DNA from: Rhodococcus zopfii NBRC 100606 = JCM 9919
GTDB lineage: Bacteria; Actinomycetota; Actinomycetes; Mycobacteriales; Mycobacteriaceae
Length of the DNA stretch: 64,000 nucleotides
Direction: 5' to 3'
Assembly (NCBI RefSeq): GCF_001895025.1
Contig: NZ_BCXI01000015.1
Location: forward strand, 62,001 to 126,000
In this document: positions 1-8,312 of the stretch, one piece after another
Position numbering within the stretch: the stretch's first letter is position 1
Layout: each line of letters starts with the position of its first letter
Position numbers and translations under genes: made by a program
Notes under the pieces: model-generated
Told to the model about the DNA's origin: nothing
The model's database searches: none
What the model saw: the letters and a program-made list of their open reading frames with translations, nothing else

Positions 1-428
1 AGCCCCTCGGTGAGGGTCAGCGGCATGAACACCTGCACCAGCGTCAGATTCGCCACCCACACGCGCCACCCGCCGCCCGCGCCCGGCAGCAGAAGCAGCA
101 CCAGGCACACGACGGTCCAGTAGGCGGGCAGGATGCGCACGGCCCGGGAAACGAGGTAGCGCCCGGTCGGCTGCGCGACACCGTATCCGCGGGCCGCCGC
201 GGCGTGCGGGCGCCACAGCAGGAAACCGGACAACGCGAAGAACAGAGCGACCGCGAGATCGAACCGGCCCCACACGCGGCCGATCACCGGATCGTGCACA
301 GCACCGGTCTGGAACGCGACGTGGGTGATGAGAACACCCACTGCGGCGAATCCGCGCATGCCCTCGAGAGCTGGCAGGAAGCCGGTGGCACCACGGGGCG
401 ACATACCGGTATCGGGTCGATTGGTCAT
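1..428 (-). CDS. tmaT: Acyltransferase 3 family membrane protein, TmaT-like (partial, 3' end outside window)
   Basis: The N-terminal 142 residues are visible, from an ATG at 428 to the window edge. The reading is typical of acyltransferase-3 (OafA-like) proteins: a leading ALEGMRGFAAVGVLITH segment, a first membrane helix, then FFALSGFLLWRP and RYLVSRAVRILPAYW. The family moves acyl groups across or at the inner membrane. It is divergent from a DUF3068 gene, the arrangement I recall for M. tuberculosis Rv0228/Rv0227c. The Rv0228 orthologue TmaT acetylates trehalose monomycolate before MmpL transport, so the same role is likely here. Family certain; the TmaT assignment rests on gene order. Confidence 0.72.
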   Translation of the reverse strand, partial: MTNRPDTGMSPRGATGFLPALEGMRGFAAVGVLITHVAFQTGAVHDPVIGRVWGRFDLAVALFFALSGFLLWRPHAAAARGYGVAQPTGRYLVSRAVRILPAYWTVVCLVLLLLPGAGGGWRVWVANLTLVQVFMPLTLTEG

Positions 429-515
429 CGTCGACCAGTGTGCCCGGGAAGCGTCCTGTCCCGGAAGTCCGGGTTCTTCCGCGATCCGAACGTACGCACA
501 ACGTCTGTCGGCTGT

Positions 516-521
516 TAGTGT
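516..521 (+). promoter_or_regulatory. Candidate -10 box for the DUF3068 gene
   Basis: TAGTGT fits the actinobacterial TANNNT -10 pattern and would start transcription near 528, leaving about 95 nt of leader. No convincing -35 box was seen. Weak call. Confidence 0.3.
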
Positions 522-623
522 CTGGGCTCACGTGGTGTCCGCAATGTCGTGCACCAGACGATCCGTGCAGCCCGGCTGCCGGTGGGGGTACTCGATGACA
601 ACCGTTGAGTGAGGAGAGACAGC

Positions 624-1865
624 ATGGCTGAGCGTTCGAGCTCGGGCCGGAAACTTGCGCTGGTGTTGGTGGGCCTGGGGACTTTCCTCCTGGCGATCGC
701 GCTGCTGGTGCCGACCTACACAGTGGGCAAGCTGAAGAAGACGCCGCTCGACCTCGAGGTCACCACGGTGGCCGAGGGTACGGGCGACATTCTGAACTCC
801 AAGGCTCTGCTCTCCGGTAAGGCGCAGGTCGACACGAATGTTCCGATCGTCGCGCAGCGTTTCGTCACGGTCGAGGACCCCTCGGACGCCGATATCATGA
901 CGCTGCAGGCCGGCCAGACGGTGCGTCGCCTGGACATGCAGGGCGATACCGGCCTGGTGTCCGCCATCGTGGACCGGCTGACCATCGACCGAGTCACCTC
1001 GATGCCGGTGTCGAAGGAGGAGTACCCGAACCGTGTAAGCACGGTTCAGACCTCGGCGACCGCGCCGCCCACGGAGATCGACAACCGTGACGGTCTGCAG
1101 TACAAGTTCCCGTTCGACGTCGAGCAGAGGAACTACCCGTACTACGACCTCAATGCCCGCGAGAACTACGACGTCGAGTACCAGGGCGAGGAAGAGATCA
1201 GCGGCGTCGACGTCTACCACTTCCGGCACACCGTCGATCCGGTCGACCTGTCGAAGGCCGATCCGACGAATCCGTCGTACAAGCTGAGCCTGCCCGCCTC
1301 CACGTGGGGTGTCGAGGGCGACGGACCGATCACGATGGTCCGCTGGTACACCAACGTCCGCGACCTGTGGGTCGACCCGGTCACCGGTGTCGTCGTCAAG
1401 GGCCAGGAGCAGCAGTACCAGTACTACGCCCGCGAGGCCGACAAGCCCGAGGTGACGGTCCTCAAGGTCACGCTGCCGTTCGACCAGGACACCGTCGAAT
1501 ACCAGGTCGGGCAGGCCAAGGACGGCCAGGACACGCTGTCGACGTTCGGCCGCACGGTCCCGATCATCCTCGGCATCCTCGGTGCCCTCTCGCTGATCGC
1601 CGGCATCGTGCTCGGCCTGCGCGGCGGCAAGGGCGGTACCCCGGCCGCCGCTGCCGGCGGCCCGGCTCCGGCCGGTCCGGCCGCAACCACCCCGTCCGGC
1701 CCGGCGCACGCCGCTCCGGCCCAGCGGGACTGGACCACCGACGACACGCAGGTGATCCCGCGGACCGAGGCGGAACAGAATCCGCCGCAGCAGCGGGACT
1801 GGACCACCGACGCGACGCAGGAGATCCCGACGACGGATCTGCGCAAGCCGCCGACGGACAAGTAG
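624..1865 (+). CDS. lmcA: DUF3068 (PorA-family) membrane protein, LmcA-like
   Basis: The protein has 413 residues. An N-terminal helix at about residues 8-30 and a second at about 315-337 flank a large extracytoplasmic domain with the DUF3068 layout. The ATG at 624 is preferred over the in-frame GTG at 609 because GAGGAGA lies 7 nt upstream of the ATG. In mycobacteria the family member MSMEG_0317/Rv0227c (LmcA) is needed for lipomannan and lipoarabinomannan maturation, and the neighbours match that locus. The cytoplasmic tail after the second helix is Ala/Pro-rich and ends in two copies of a QRDWTTD-x-TQ-x-IP unit. A strong terminator follows. Confidence 0.8.
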   Translation: MAERSSSGRKLALVLVGLGTFLLAIALLVPTYTVGKLKKTPLDLEVTTVAEGTGDILNSKALLSGKAQVDTNVPIVAQRFVTVEDPSDADIMTLQAGQTVRRLDMQGDTGLVSAIVDRLTIDRVTSMPVSKEEYPNRVSTVQTSATAPPTEIDNRDGLQYKFPFDVEQRNYPYYDLNARENYDVEYQGEEEISGVDVYHFRHTVDPVDLSKADPTNPSYKLSLPASTWGVEGDGPITMVRWYTNVRDLWVDPVTGVVVKGQEQQYQYYAREADKPEVTVLKVTLPFDQDTVEYQVGQAKDGQDTLSTFGRTVPIILGILGALSLIAGIVLGLRGGKGGTPAAAAGGPAPAGPAATTPSGPAHAAPAQRDWTTDDTQVIPRTEAEQNPPQQRDWTTDATQEIPTTDLRKPPTDK

Positions 1866-1878
1866 TCGTCGACAGTTC

Positions 1879-1920
1879 ACACGAACGCCCGGCCGGGCTC
1901 TCCCGGCCGGGCGTTCGTGT
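1879..1920 (+). terminator. Rho-independent-type terminator after lmcA
   Basis: A perfect 19-bp stem (1879-1897 with 1902-1920) closes on a CTCT loop 13 nt after the lmcA stop. It sits between convergent genes, so it may work in both directions. Confidence 0.8.
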
Positions 1921-1991
1921 TTCGGCCGGAGCCGGGCGCCGATGACCTCCGGCGGGCGGAGCCGACGACAGCCCGAAGCGGAACGGTCTCG

Positions 1992-3218
1992 TCAGGCCGG
2001 ATTCCGGACGGCCGGTCCGGCCGCGCGCACGGCGAGCACCGCGACCACCGTGGCGGTGACCGCGGCGACCGCGGCCGCCACGGCGACGAACTGCTGCACC
2101 GTGGACGCCACCGTCGTCATGAGCACCGCCTCGACGACCAGGCCGATCCACGCGACCCCCGCCAGGGAGGTGCGCTCGCTCGCGATCGCCGACAGCAGTC
2201 CTCCCTGCAGGACGGCCAAGCACGCGCCCTGCAGCGCGAACACCCACAGCAGCGACTGCACCGGGGTGTAGGCGTCGCCGACGAGCAGCGGCACGATCGG
2301 GGCGCACAGCGCAGCGCCCGCGACGAGCACGGCCCCGAGCCCGACGAGCACCGTCAACGCGGACCGGACCGCCGCCCCGGACCGGGCAGGGTTGGCCATC
2401 TGCGGATACAGGACGACGCCGACGGCCTGCGGCAACCAGAACGCGACCTTCGTCGCGACCGCACCCAACGCGTACAGACCGGCCGCGTCGGCGTCGAGCA
2501 CCATGCGGGCGAGCAGCAGATCCAGCGACGTCATCGCGATCAGCGCGAGCTGCACCTGGGAGGCACGCAGGACCGCTGCGATCCCGGGAGCGCGCGGCGC
2601 GTCCGGAACCGCCGCGGCGTCCCCGCCGCGTCCCGCGATCACCGCCGCACCGGCGGCGACGATCCCGGTGCCCACCGCCCCCGCCAGCAGCGCCGCACCC
2701 GGCCCACCGCCGACGGCGAGCACCGCGACCGCGGGAACGACCTTCGCGATGCCCGCGGCGGCCAGGACGACGCTGAGCGCCGCGAACCGGCCGCGGCCCT
2801 GCAGCAGCCCCTGTTCGGCGGCGAGGAGAACCAGCAGGGGTGCGGTCACAAGGGACCCGAACGCCCCGGTCAGGCTCGTGTCGAGGGCCCACGCGACCAC
2901 CGGCACCAACACGATCGCGAGCGCGGCCGCCAGCGCGGTACACCGGTATCCGAGACGGCGCAGGGCCTCGGTGCCGCTGCCGTGCACGGTTTCCCGCGCG
3001 ACCACCGTCTGCAGGGCGAGGGCGGGCACTGCGAGGACGAGCTGGGCGGCGAGCAGGCTGGCGAACTCGCCGTATCCGGCCGGGCCCAGCCAGCGGCTGG
3101 CCGGCAAGTGCAGCAGGTACGACGCCAGGCTGGCGGTCATCGCACCGGCGGTCACCATCGTCATTCCGGCGACAGCGGATCCGGTGGGCGCCGGGCGCGG
3201 CGTCTGGGGTCGCGGCAT
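1992..3218 (-). CDS. Polytopic membrane protein, polysaccharide flippase (MOP/Wzx-like) type
   Basis: The protein has 408 residues with 11-12 hydrophobic segments and the low-charge, Ala/Val/Leu-rich look of lipid-linked oligosaccharide flippases. It includes a WLGPAGYGEFASLLAAQL stretch near the first helices, as in polysaccharide export proteins. AAGGA lies 8 nt upstream of the ATG. Such proteins flip undecaprenyl- or polyprenyl-linked sugars across the plasma membrane. It lies on the opposite strand between lmcA and the membrane protein that normally follows it, so it looks inserted. With a glycosyltransferase nearby it may move that enzyme's product. Substrate unknown. Confidence 0.68.
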   Translation of the reverse strand: MPRPQTPRPAPTGSAVAGMTMVTAGAMTASLASYLLHLPASRWLGPAGYGEFASLLAAQLVLAVPALALQTVVARETVHGSGTEALRRLGYRCTALAAALAIVLVPVVAWALDTSLTGAFGSLVTAPLLVLLAAEQGLLQGRGRFAALSVVLAAAGIAKVVPAVAVLAVGGGPGAALLAGAVGTGIVAAGAAVIAGRGGDAAAVPDAPRAPGIAAVLRASQVQLALIAMTSLDLLLARMVLDADAAGLYALGAVATKVAFWLPQAVGVVLYPQMANPARSGAAVRSALTVLVGLGAVLVAGAALCAPIVPLLVGDAYTPVQSLLWVFALQGACLAVLQGGLLSAIASERTSLAGVAWIGLVVEAVLMTTVASTVQQFVAVAAAVAAVTATVVAVLAVRAAGPAVRNPA

Positions 3219-3247
3219 CCGCCCATCCTTACACCCGCACCGGCCCG

Positions 3248-3253
3248 TATTCT
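3248..3253 (+). promoter_or_regulatory. -10 box for a leaderless transcript
   Basis: TATTCT lies 6 nt before the ATG at 3260 and there is no ribosome-binding site, so the transcript probably starts at or next to the start codon. Confidence 0.5.
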
Positions 3254-3259
3254 GCGCGC

Positions 3260-4993
3260 ATGGTCAGGCCGGTGTCGCTGCGTTCCGTCGTGCCGGTCGT
3301 CTACAGCCTCGCGCTGGCGGTCGCGGTGCTCGGTCCCCTGGTGTTCTCCCCCGGCTATCTGCTGCTGCGCGACGCGGTGAGCACCCCGCGTTCCTTCCCG
3401 ACGGATTCGGCCCTGGGCATCACGGACGCCGCGGCCCGCGCGGTGCCGCAGGACGCCCTGCTGGCCGTCGTCACCGTCGTCGTCGACGGTGGGGTCGCGG
3501 TGACGGTGCTGCTCATGGCGGCGTTGTGGGCGGCGGGCTGGGGCGCGGCACGGCTGGTGGCGACGCTCCTGCCGGGCCGGACGTCCGGGCTCCCCGCGCA
3601 GCTGGTGGCGGCCACCGTGGCGGTGTGGAATCCATACGTCGCCGAACGGCTGCTGCAGGGCCACTGGAGCCTGCTGGTGGGCTACGCGGCGCTGCCGTGG
3701 GTCGTGTGCGCGACCGTCGCGGTGCGCGGCGGGCAGCGAGGGGGATGGTGGGCTCTGGCGGCGTGGCTCGCGGCGGCCGGCCTGACCCCGACGGGTGCGG
3801 TACTCGCGGCGATCACGGCGCTGGCGCTGCTCGCAGCGCCGGGCGGCACCACCTGGAGGTGGCCGCGGATCGCGGGCGGGACGGCGCTGAGCGTCGTCGC
3901 GTCGATGCCGTGGCTGGTCGCGACCGCGGTCTCGGGTGGGGGGTCCGATGCCGACCCGGCGGGGGTCGCGGCGTTCGCGGCGCGCGCCGAGCCGCTGCTC
4001 GGCACGCTCGGATCGCTCGCGGGCCTGGGTGGGATCTGGAATGCGGACGCGGTGCCCGGGTCGCGGGCGACGCCGTGGGCGCTCGTCGGCACGGTCGCGC
4101 TGCTGATCGTGGTCGCGTGCGGGCTGCCCGCGCTGTGGCGGCGCCGGGAGCCGGTCACGGTGACGCTGGCGGTGCTCGCCGTCGTCGCGGTGCTCGCCCC
4201 GGCGCTCGCAGCGACCGCGGTGGGGCTGCGGGCCGGGGAGTGGTCGATGCTGCACGTGCCCGGGGCCGGGTTGCTGCGCGACACCCAGAAGTGGGTTGCG
4301 CTGGCGCTGCCGCTGTACGTGCTGTCCGCGGGTGCGGGGATCGGCGGGCTGCGGGCCCGATTCGGCGGGCGCGACGCGGTGTGGGCGACCGCGGCGGTTC
4401 TCGTCGTGCTGGTCGCCACCCCCGACCTGGTGTGGGGTGTCGGCGGCCGGGTGCGGCCGGTGCAGTACCCGGCGGGATGGCGGCAGGTCGCCGGGATCGT
4501 CACCGCGGACGACGGGGACGTCGCGGTGCTCCCGGCGGGAATGTTCCGGCGGTTCGAGTACAGCGGCCGCGCCGCGGTGCTGGATCCGGCGCCGCGGATG
4601 CTGCGTGCGGACGTGCTGCAGACCGGGCAGCTCGTGGTCGCGGGCGGCGCGGTCGCCGGGGAGGGTCGTCGCGCCGCCGACGTCGAGACCCTGCTCCTGG
4701 CCGGCGCGGACCCGGGCGAGCTGGCCGCGCGGGGCGTCGGCTGGGTGCTCGTCGAACACGGCACGCCGGGCGAACTCGGCGAGTCGCAGCGCACCCTGGA
4801 CGGGCTCGAACGCGTCCACGGCGACGCCGAGCTGAGCTTGTACCGGGTGCCCGGGGCGAGCCGGCAGCCCGCAGACCGGGACGCGGCGGTCGCCGCGCAT
4901 GTGCTGTGGGCGCTGTTACTGGGTGGCGGCGCTGCGGGCGGGCTCGCGGTCCGGTTGCGTGGGCAGGCCCGCGCTGCGCGGGAACAGACCTGA
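3260..4993 (+). CDS. Large polytopic membrane protein, Rv0226c-like (GT-C-like architecture)
   Basis: The protein has 577 residues with about a dozen hydrophobic segments through residue 430. An extracytoplasmic-looking domain (about 435-550) and a last helix near the C-terminus follow. Length and position match the conserved membrane protein next to LmcA in mycobacteria (Rv0226c). The multi-helix part followed by a soluble domain recalls GT-C glycosyltransferases that use polyprenyl-phosphate sugars, but I see no diagnostic acidic loop motif. Start ATG 3260 is backed by a leaderless -10 box. The last 78 bp overlap, tail to tail, the glycosyltransferase gene on the other strand. A role in lipoglycan or mycolate biogenesis is inferred from context. 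Confidence 0.68.
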   Translation: MVRPVSLRSVVPVVYSLALAVAVLGPLVFSPGYLLLRDAVSTPRSFPTDSALGITDAAARAVPQDALLAVVTVVVDGGVAVTVLLMAALWAAGWGAARLVATLLPGRTSGLPAQLVAATVAVWNPYVAERLLQGHWSLLVGYAALPWVVCATVAVRGGQRGGWWALAAWLAAAGLTPTGAVLAAITALALLAAPGGTTWRWPRIAGGTALSVVASMPWLVATAVSGGGSDADPAGVAAFAARAEPLLGTLGSLAGLGGIWNADAVPGSRATPWALVGTVALLIVVACGLPALWRRREPVTVTLAVLAVVAVLAPALAATAVGLRAGEWSMLHVPGAGLLRDTQKWVALALPLYVLSAGAGIGGLRARFGGRDAVWATAAVLVVLVATPDLVWGVGGRVRPVQYPAGWRQVAGIVTADDGDVAVLPAGMFRRFEYSGRAAVLDPAPRMLRADVLQTGQLVVAGGAVAGEGRRAADVETLLLAGADPGELAARGVGWVLVEHGTPGELGESQRTLDGLERVHGDAELSLYRVPGASRQPADRDAAVAAHVLWALLLGGGAAGGLAVRLRGQARAAREQT

Positions 4994-6133
4994 GACCCGT
5001 CGCCCGTCCGCGGTCGCGGTGAGCACGTCGAGCACGCCCTCACCGGTTGCCGCCCATGAGAATTCGCCGGCGCGGACGCGGGCCTTGCGACCCAGGTCGC
5101 GGCGACGGTCGGCGTCGCCGAGCAGTTCGGCGACGGCGGCGGTCAGCTCGGTCGGGGAATCGACGAGCAGACCGGTGACCCCGTCGATCACCGAATCGGT
5201 CAGGCCCTTCGAACTGCGATAGCCGATCGTCGGGACGCCGTGCTGGGCGGCTTCGACGACGGCGAGTCCCCATCCCTCCTTGCGGGACGGCATCACATGC
5301 ACCCAGGCACGGGCGAGCAGTTCGTGCTTGCGGTCCTCGGGGACGTGCCCGTGGAAGGTGACGGCGTCGGTGATGCCGAGGTCGGCGGCGGCGTCTCGCA
5401 GGTTCTGTTCCCACCAGCCGCCGCCGATGACGTCCAGGTGCAGACCCGGCACGTGTTCGCGCAGTGCGGCGACCGCGCCCAGGGCGTCCTCGATCTGCTT
5501 GTGCGGCACCAGCCGCGACAGCACACACACGCTCGGACGGGCGGTGCGGGTGTGATCGTCGCCGGGTTCGACGGTGTCGGGAATCGGGTCGATGCCGTTG
5601 CGCACCACGGCGATTCGATCGTGTTCGACCCCGAGGGTACGCAGTTCGTCGGCGGACGGCAGCGACACGGTCAGATACTGGCTGCGGCGGTGCACGCGCG
5701 GGGAGAGCGTCGATTCGATCCACCAGCCGATGCGGGCCATCACCCGGCCCGCGACCGGCCACTGCTCGCGGTGGCAGTGGTGCACCAGCACCGTGGAGGG
5801 CGCGCCGGCCACGAGCCGCGCGAAGAACGGGATGCCGTTCTGGGTGTCGATCACCGCGTCGGGCCGCAATCCGCGCAGCGGGCCGAAACCGAGCCGTCCG
5901 GCGGCGATCGCGGCGAGCGCCCGCGGATAGACGGTCAGGCGGCCACCGCCGCGGCTGATGGTGATGCCGTCGACGACCTCGCGTTTCGGGGCGCCCGGGT
6001 AGGCGGCGGTGCGGAACGTCACGGCGACACCGCGGGCCGCGAGCTGGGCGCCGACCTGTTCCAGGTAGCGCTCGCTGCCGCCTCCCTGCGGGTGCCCGCT
6101 GTCGCGCCAGCAGAGCAGCAGAACCTCCCGCAC
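4916..6133 (-). CDS. GT4-family glycosyltransferase (Rv0225-like)
   Basis: The protein has about 405 residues and a GT-B fold: an N-terminal GGSERYLEQVG acceptor loop and a C-terminal donor domain with VLSRLVPHKQIEDAL and SRKEGWGLAVVEAAQHG, the EX7E nucleotide-sugar motif of GT4. It transfers a sugar from a nucleotide donor to a lipid or glycan at the cytoplasmic face. GTG 6133 is preferred (purine-rich GAGGGGGG upstream, protein then begins MREVLLLCWRDSG); an upstream GTG at 6208 is in frame but lacks a site. It is convergent and overlapping with the membrane protein gene, as in the mycobacterial locus. Acceptor unknown. Confidence 0.85.
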   Translation of the reverse strand: MREVLLLCWRDSGHPQGGGSERYLEQVGAQLAARGVAVTFRTAAYPGAPKREVVDGITISRGGGRLTVYPRALAAIAAGRLGFGPLRGLRPDAVIDTQNGIPFFARLVAGAPSTVLVHHCHREQWPVAGRVMARIGWWIESTLSPRVHRRSQYLTVSLPSADELRTLGVEHDRIAVVRNGIDPIPDTVEPGDDHTRTARPSVCVLSRLVPHKQIEDALGAVAALREHVPGLHLDVIGGGWWEQNLRDAAADLGITDAVTFHGHVPEDRKHELLARAWVHVMPSRKEGWGLAVVEAAQHGVPTIGYRSSKGLTDSVIDGVTGLLVDSPTELTAAVAELLGDADRRRDLGRKARVRAGEFSWAATGEGVLDVLTATADGRRVSGLFPRSAGLPTQPDREPARSAATQ

Positions 6134-6276
6134 GTGGCGACCCCCCTCGGATTCCGGTTCGCCCGCGACCCGGACGAACGTGCGCTGCGACTGTATCGGG
6201 GAACACACTAACGGTGTGATCGCTTCGTATCCGGCGGGGGTTACCGCCGGGTATCGGTCGCAGCGCGCGGGGCCGA

Positions 6277-7572
6277 TCAGCGTGCGGTCGCGGCCGGGTT
6301 CACCGGTTCGCCTTCACCGCCGCCGGGCAGGTCCGACCGGCTGTTGCCGAACACCAGGATCAGGCTCGCCGCGGCGACGGCCGCCCCCGCCAGGAACAGC
6401 ACGGGATAGCCGACCCCGGGCACGGTCTGCACGACGACCGCGAGCACCGCGGGCACCGCGAAACCGAGGTAGGTCAGCGAGTAGAACACGGCGGTCAGAC
6501 CCGCAAGGTCGTCGGGACCGGCGATGCGCTGGATCTCCTGCAGACCGGACACCAGGGCCAGGCCGTAGCCGCAGCCCAGGACCGCGGCCCCCGCGATCGC
6601 GAGGGGCACCGTCAGCCGGTCCGCGGCGACCGCGCCGGCCACCATGCCGGCGACCAGGACGATCAACGCGACCACGAGGGCCCGGGCACTGTGCGGGGTG
6701 TCGAGGCGCCGGCCCAGTGCCTGGATCCCGAATCCGCAGCCGAGCGCGACGACGCACAGCAGCGCCGAGAACGCGACGGGTTTCCCGCCGGAATGCTCCG
6801 TCATCAGCGCGGGCATCACCGCGTAGGCGCAGCTCGCGGCGCCGAACACCCACGGTGCGACCGGGGCGATCACCCGCCGGAAGCGCCGGTGCGCGGCGGC
6901 CGGGATCTTCAGGTCGTCGAGCAGCGGGCGGCGCTCGCCCATCGGGGTCGCGGCACGTGTCTCGGGGGCCGCGGCGACCGCGAGTCCTGCGCCGAGCGTG
7001 ATCACGAGGTGCGTGGCGTAGGCGAGGCCGCTCGGCCACGGCGCCCACTGGGCGAGCACGCCGGCGACCCCGGCGCCGAGTGCGAATCCGGCGGTCAGGC
7101 TCATCGCCGCGCGGCGGGCGCCCGCACCGGCACCGGCACCGGCGTCCCACGGCTGCTGCGACAGTTCCTTGACCCAGCTGCCGCCGACGGCCATGCCCAG
7201 TCCGAGTGCGATGCCGCTGAGGATGCGCCCGGCGACGAGCAGCCCCGCGCTGTCGGCTCCGAAGGCGAGCACGATCGAGCCCGCGGCCGCGACGAACGGT
7301 GCGGGCAGCATGAGCGGGCGCCGGCCGAGCCGGTCCGACAGGGGTCCGCCGAGCAGCAGCGCGGGGACGATGCCCAGCACGTAGGCGAACAGGAAGACGT
7401 CGACGACGACGGGCGAGTAGCCGTGGTCGAGCCGGTACATGACGAGCAGCGGCGTGAACTCGTTCCCGCCCCACGCGACCGCGAACATGGCGGACGCGAC
7501 CAGCACCCAGGGCGCGATCCGCCGCCGGGCGGGTGCCGCCGCTTCGGTCACGGTGTCTGCGTCGACGCTCAT
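6277..7572 (-). CDS. MFS transporter
   Basis: The protein has 431 residues, twelve predicted helices and a central loop. The MFS loop 2-3 signature appears as GGPLSDRLGRRPLM at about residues 80-93. The ATG overlaps the stop of the upstream GntR gene by four bases (ATGA), so the two are co-translated and the regulator probably controls the transporter. Substrate unknown; small-molecule or drug efflux or uptake are both possible. The pair interrupts the envelope cluster between glycosyltransferase and methyltransferase. Confidence 0.85.
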   Translation of the reverse strand: MSVDADTVTEAAAPARRRIAPWVLVASAMFAVAWGGNEFTPLLVMYRLDHGYSPVVVDVFLFAYVLGIVPALLLGGPLSDRLGRRPLMLPAPFVAAAGSIVLAFGADSAGLLVAGRILSGIALGLGMAVGGSWVKELSQQPWDAGAGAGAGARRAAMSLTAGFALGAGVAGVLAQWAPWPSGLAYATHLVITLGAGLAVAAAPETRAATPMGERRPLLDDLKIPAAAHRRFRRVIAPVAPWVFGAASCAYAVMPALMTEHSGGKPVAFSALLCVVALGCGFGIQALGRRLDTPHSARALVVALIVLVAGMVAGAVAADRLTVPLAIAGAAVLGCGYGLALVSGLQEIQRIAGPDDLAGLTAVFYSLTYLGFAVPAVLAVVVQTVPGVGYPVLFLAGAAVAAASLILVFGNSRSDLPGGGEGEPVNPAATAR

Positions 7573-8225
7573 CGCGCATCCTCTCCGGTGGTGCGCGGCA
7601 GTCCGTGGACGCGCCGCATGTGGACGTCGTCGGCGGTGGCGAAGCCGTCGGCGTCACCCGCGTCGACGAGGTCGACGAGCCGGGTGTGGTCGTCGATGAT
7701 CGAGTTCAGCTGCAGCGGGTCGCGGACCAGCGATCGCGCGGTCATGCGGCGCTGGCGTTCGCGCAGTCCGACGTAGAAGTCGACGAGCAGCGGATTTCCG
7801 GCGGCGCGCACGATCAGGCCGTGGAAGTCGGCGTCGAGCCCGCTGAACACGGCGACGTCGCCGGAGTCTGCGGCCTCGTGCTGGGCTTCGAGGTTGGCGC
7901 GCAGTGCGCGCACCAGTTCAGCGCGGCCGGGGCCGCGGGTCACGACCCGGACGGCGTCGGCTTCGAGGAGCAGCCGGGCGGCGACGACGTGTTCGGCTTC
8001 GCCGTCGGCGACCGGCACGACGAGCGCGCCGCGTTTCGGATACAGCCGCATCCACCCCTCGGTTTCGAGGCGCAGGAACGCCTCGCGGACCGGGGTGCGG
8101 CTCGTTCCCATCTCGGCGGCGATCTCGCCTTCGCTGATCAGTTCGCCGCCGGGCAGGGCGGCGGACAGGATCCGTTCCTTCACCTCGCGGTAGACCTGCT
8201 CGGCCGCTGAATGCAACTTAGACAC
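7569..8225 (-). CDS. GntR/FCD-family transcriptional regulator
   Basis: The protein has 218 residues. The winged helix-turn-helix is at about residues 10-75 (ISEGEIAAEMGTSRTPVREAFLRLE), followed by an all-helical FCD ligand domain with the usual metal-site pattern (DADFHGLIVRAAGN, DDHTRLVDLVDAGD). FCD regulators sense small carboxylates. The GTG start follows a TATAAA box by 8 nt, suggesting a leaderless message. It is the first gene of a two-gene operon with the MFS transporter and probably autoregulates. Confidence 0.88.
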   Translation of the reverse strand: MSKLHSAAEQVYREVKERILSAALPGGELISEGEIAAEMGTSRTPVREAFLRLETEGWMRLYPKRGALVVPVADGEAEHVVAARLLLEADAVRVVTRGPGRAELVRALRANLEAQHEAADSGDVAVFSGLDADFHGLIVRAAGNPLLVDFYVGLRERQRRMTARSLVRDPLQLNSIIDDHTRLVDLVDAGDADGFATADDVHMRRVHGLPRTTGEDAR

Positions 8226-8233
8226 AAGATGTA

Positions 8234-8239
8234 TTTATA
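8234..8239 (-). promoter_or_regulatory. -10 box for the GntR gene, leaderless
   Basis: TATAAA on the minus strand ends 8 nt before the GTG at 8225 in an AT-rich patch that stands out from the surrounding GC-rich DNA. Confidence 0.5.
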
Positions 8240-8298
8240 CGCTCCGCGAACGAATTCGTCGCGCGCGGGGGGCGCTCCCGGCCGCGGACCGCCCCCAC

Positions 8299-8304
8299 TA
8301 AGCT
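8299..8304 (+). promoter_or_regulatory. -10 box for a leaderless transcript
   Basis: TAAGCT lies 8 nt before the GTG at 8313 and no ribosome-binding site is present, which fixes the start against upstream in-frame codons. Confidence 0.5.
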
Positions 8305-8312
8305 GGCCTCTC

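Noticed and set aside
2392-5022. An 876-codon open frame on the plus strand
   Set aside because: It shadows the flippase-like and large membrane protein genes; the hydrophobic readings in the other frames are the real genes.
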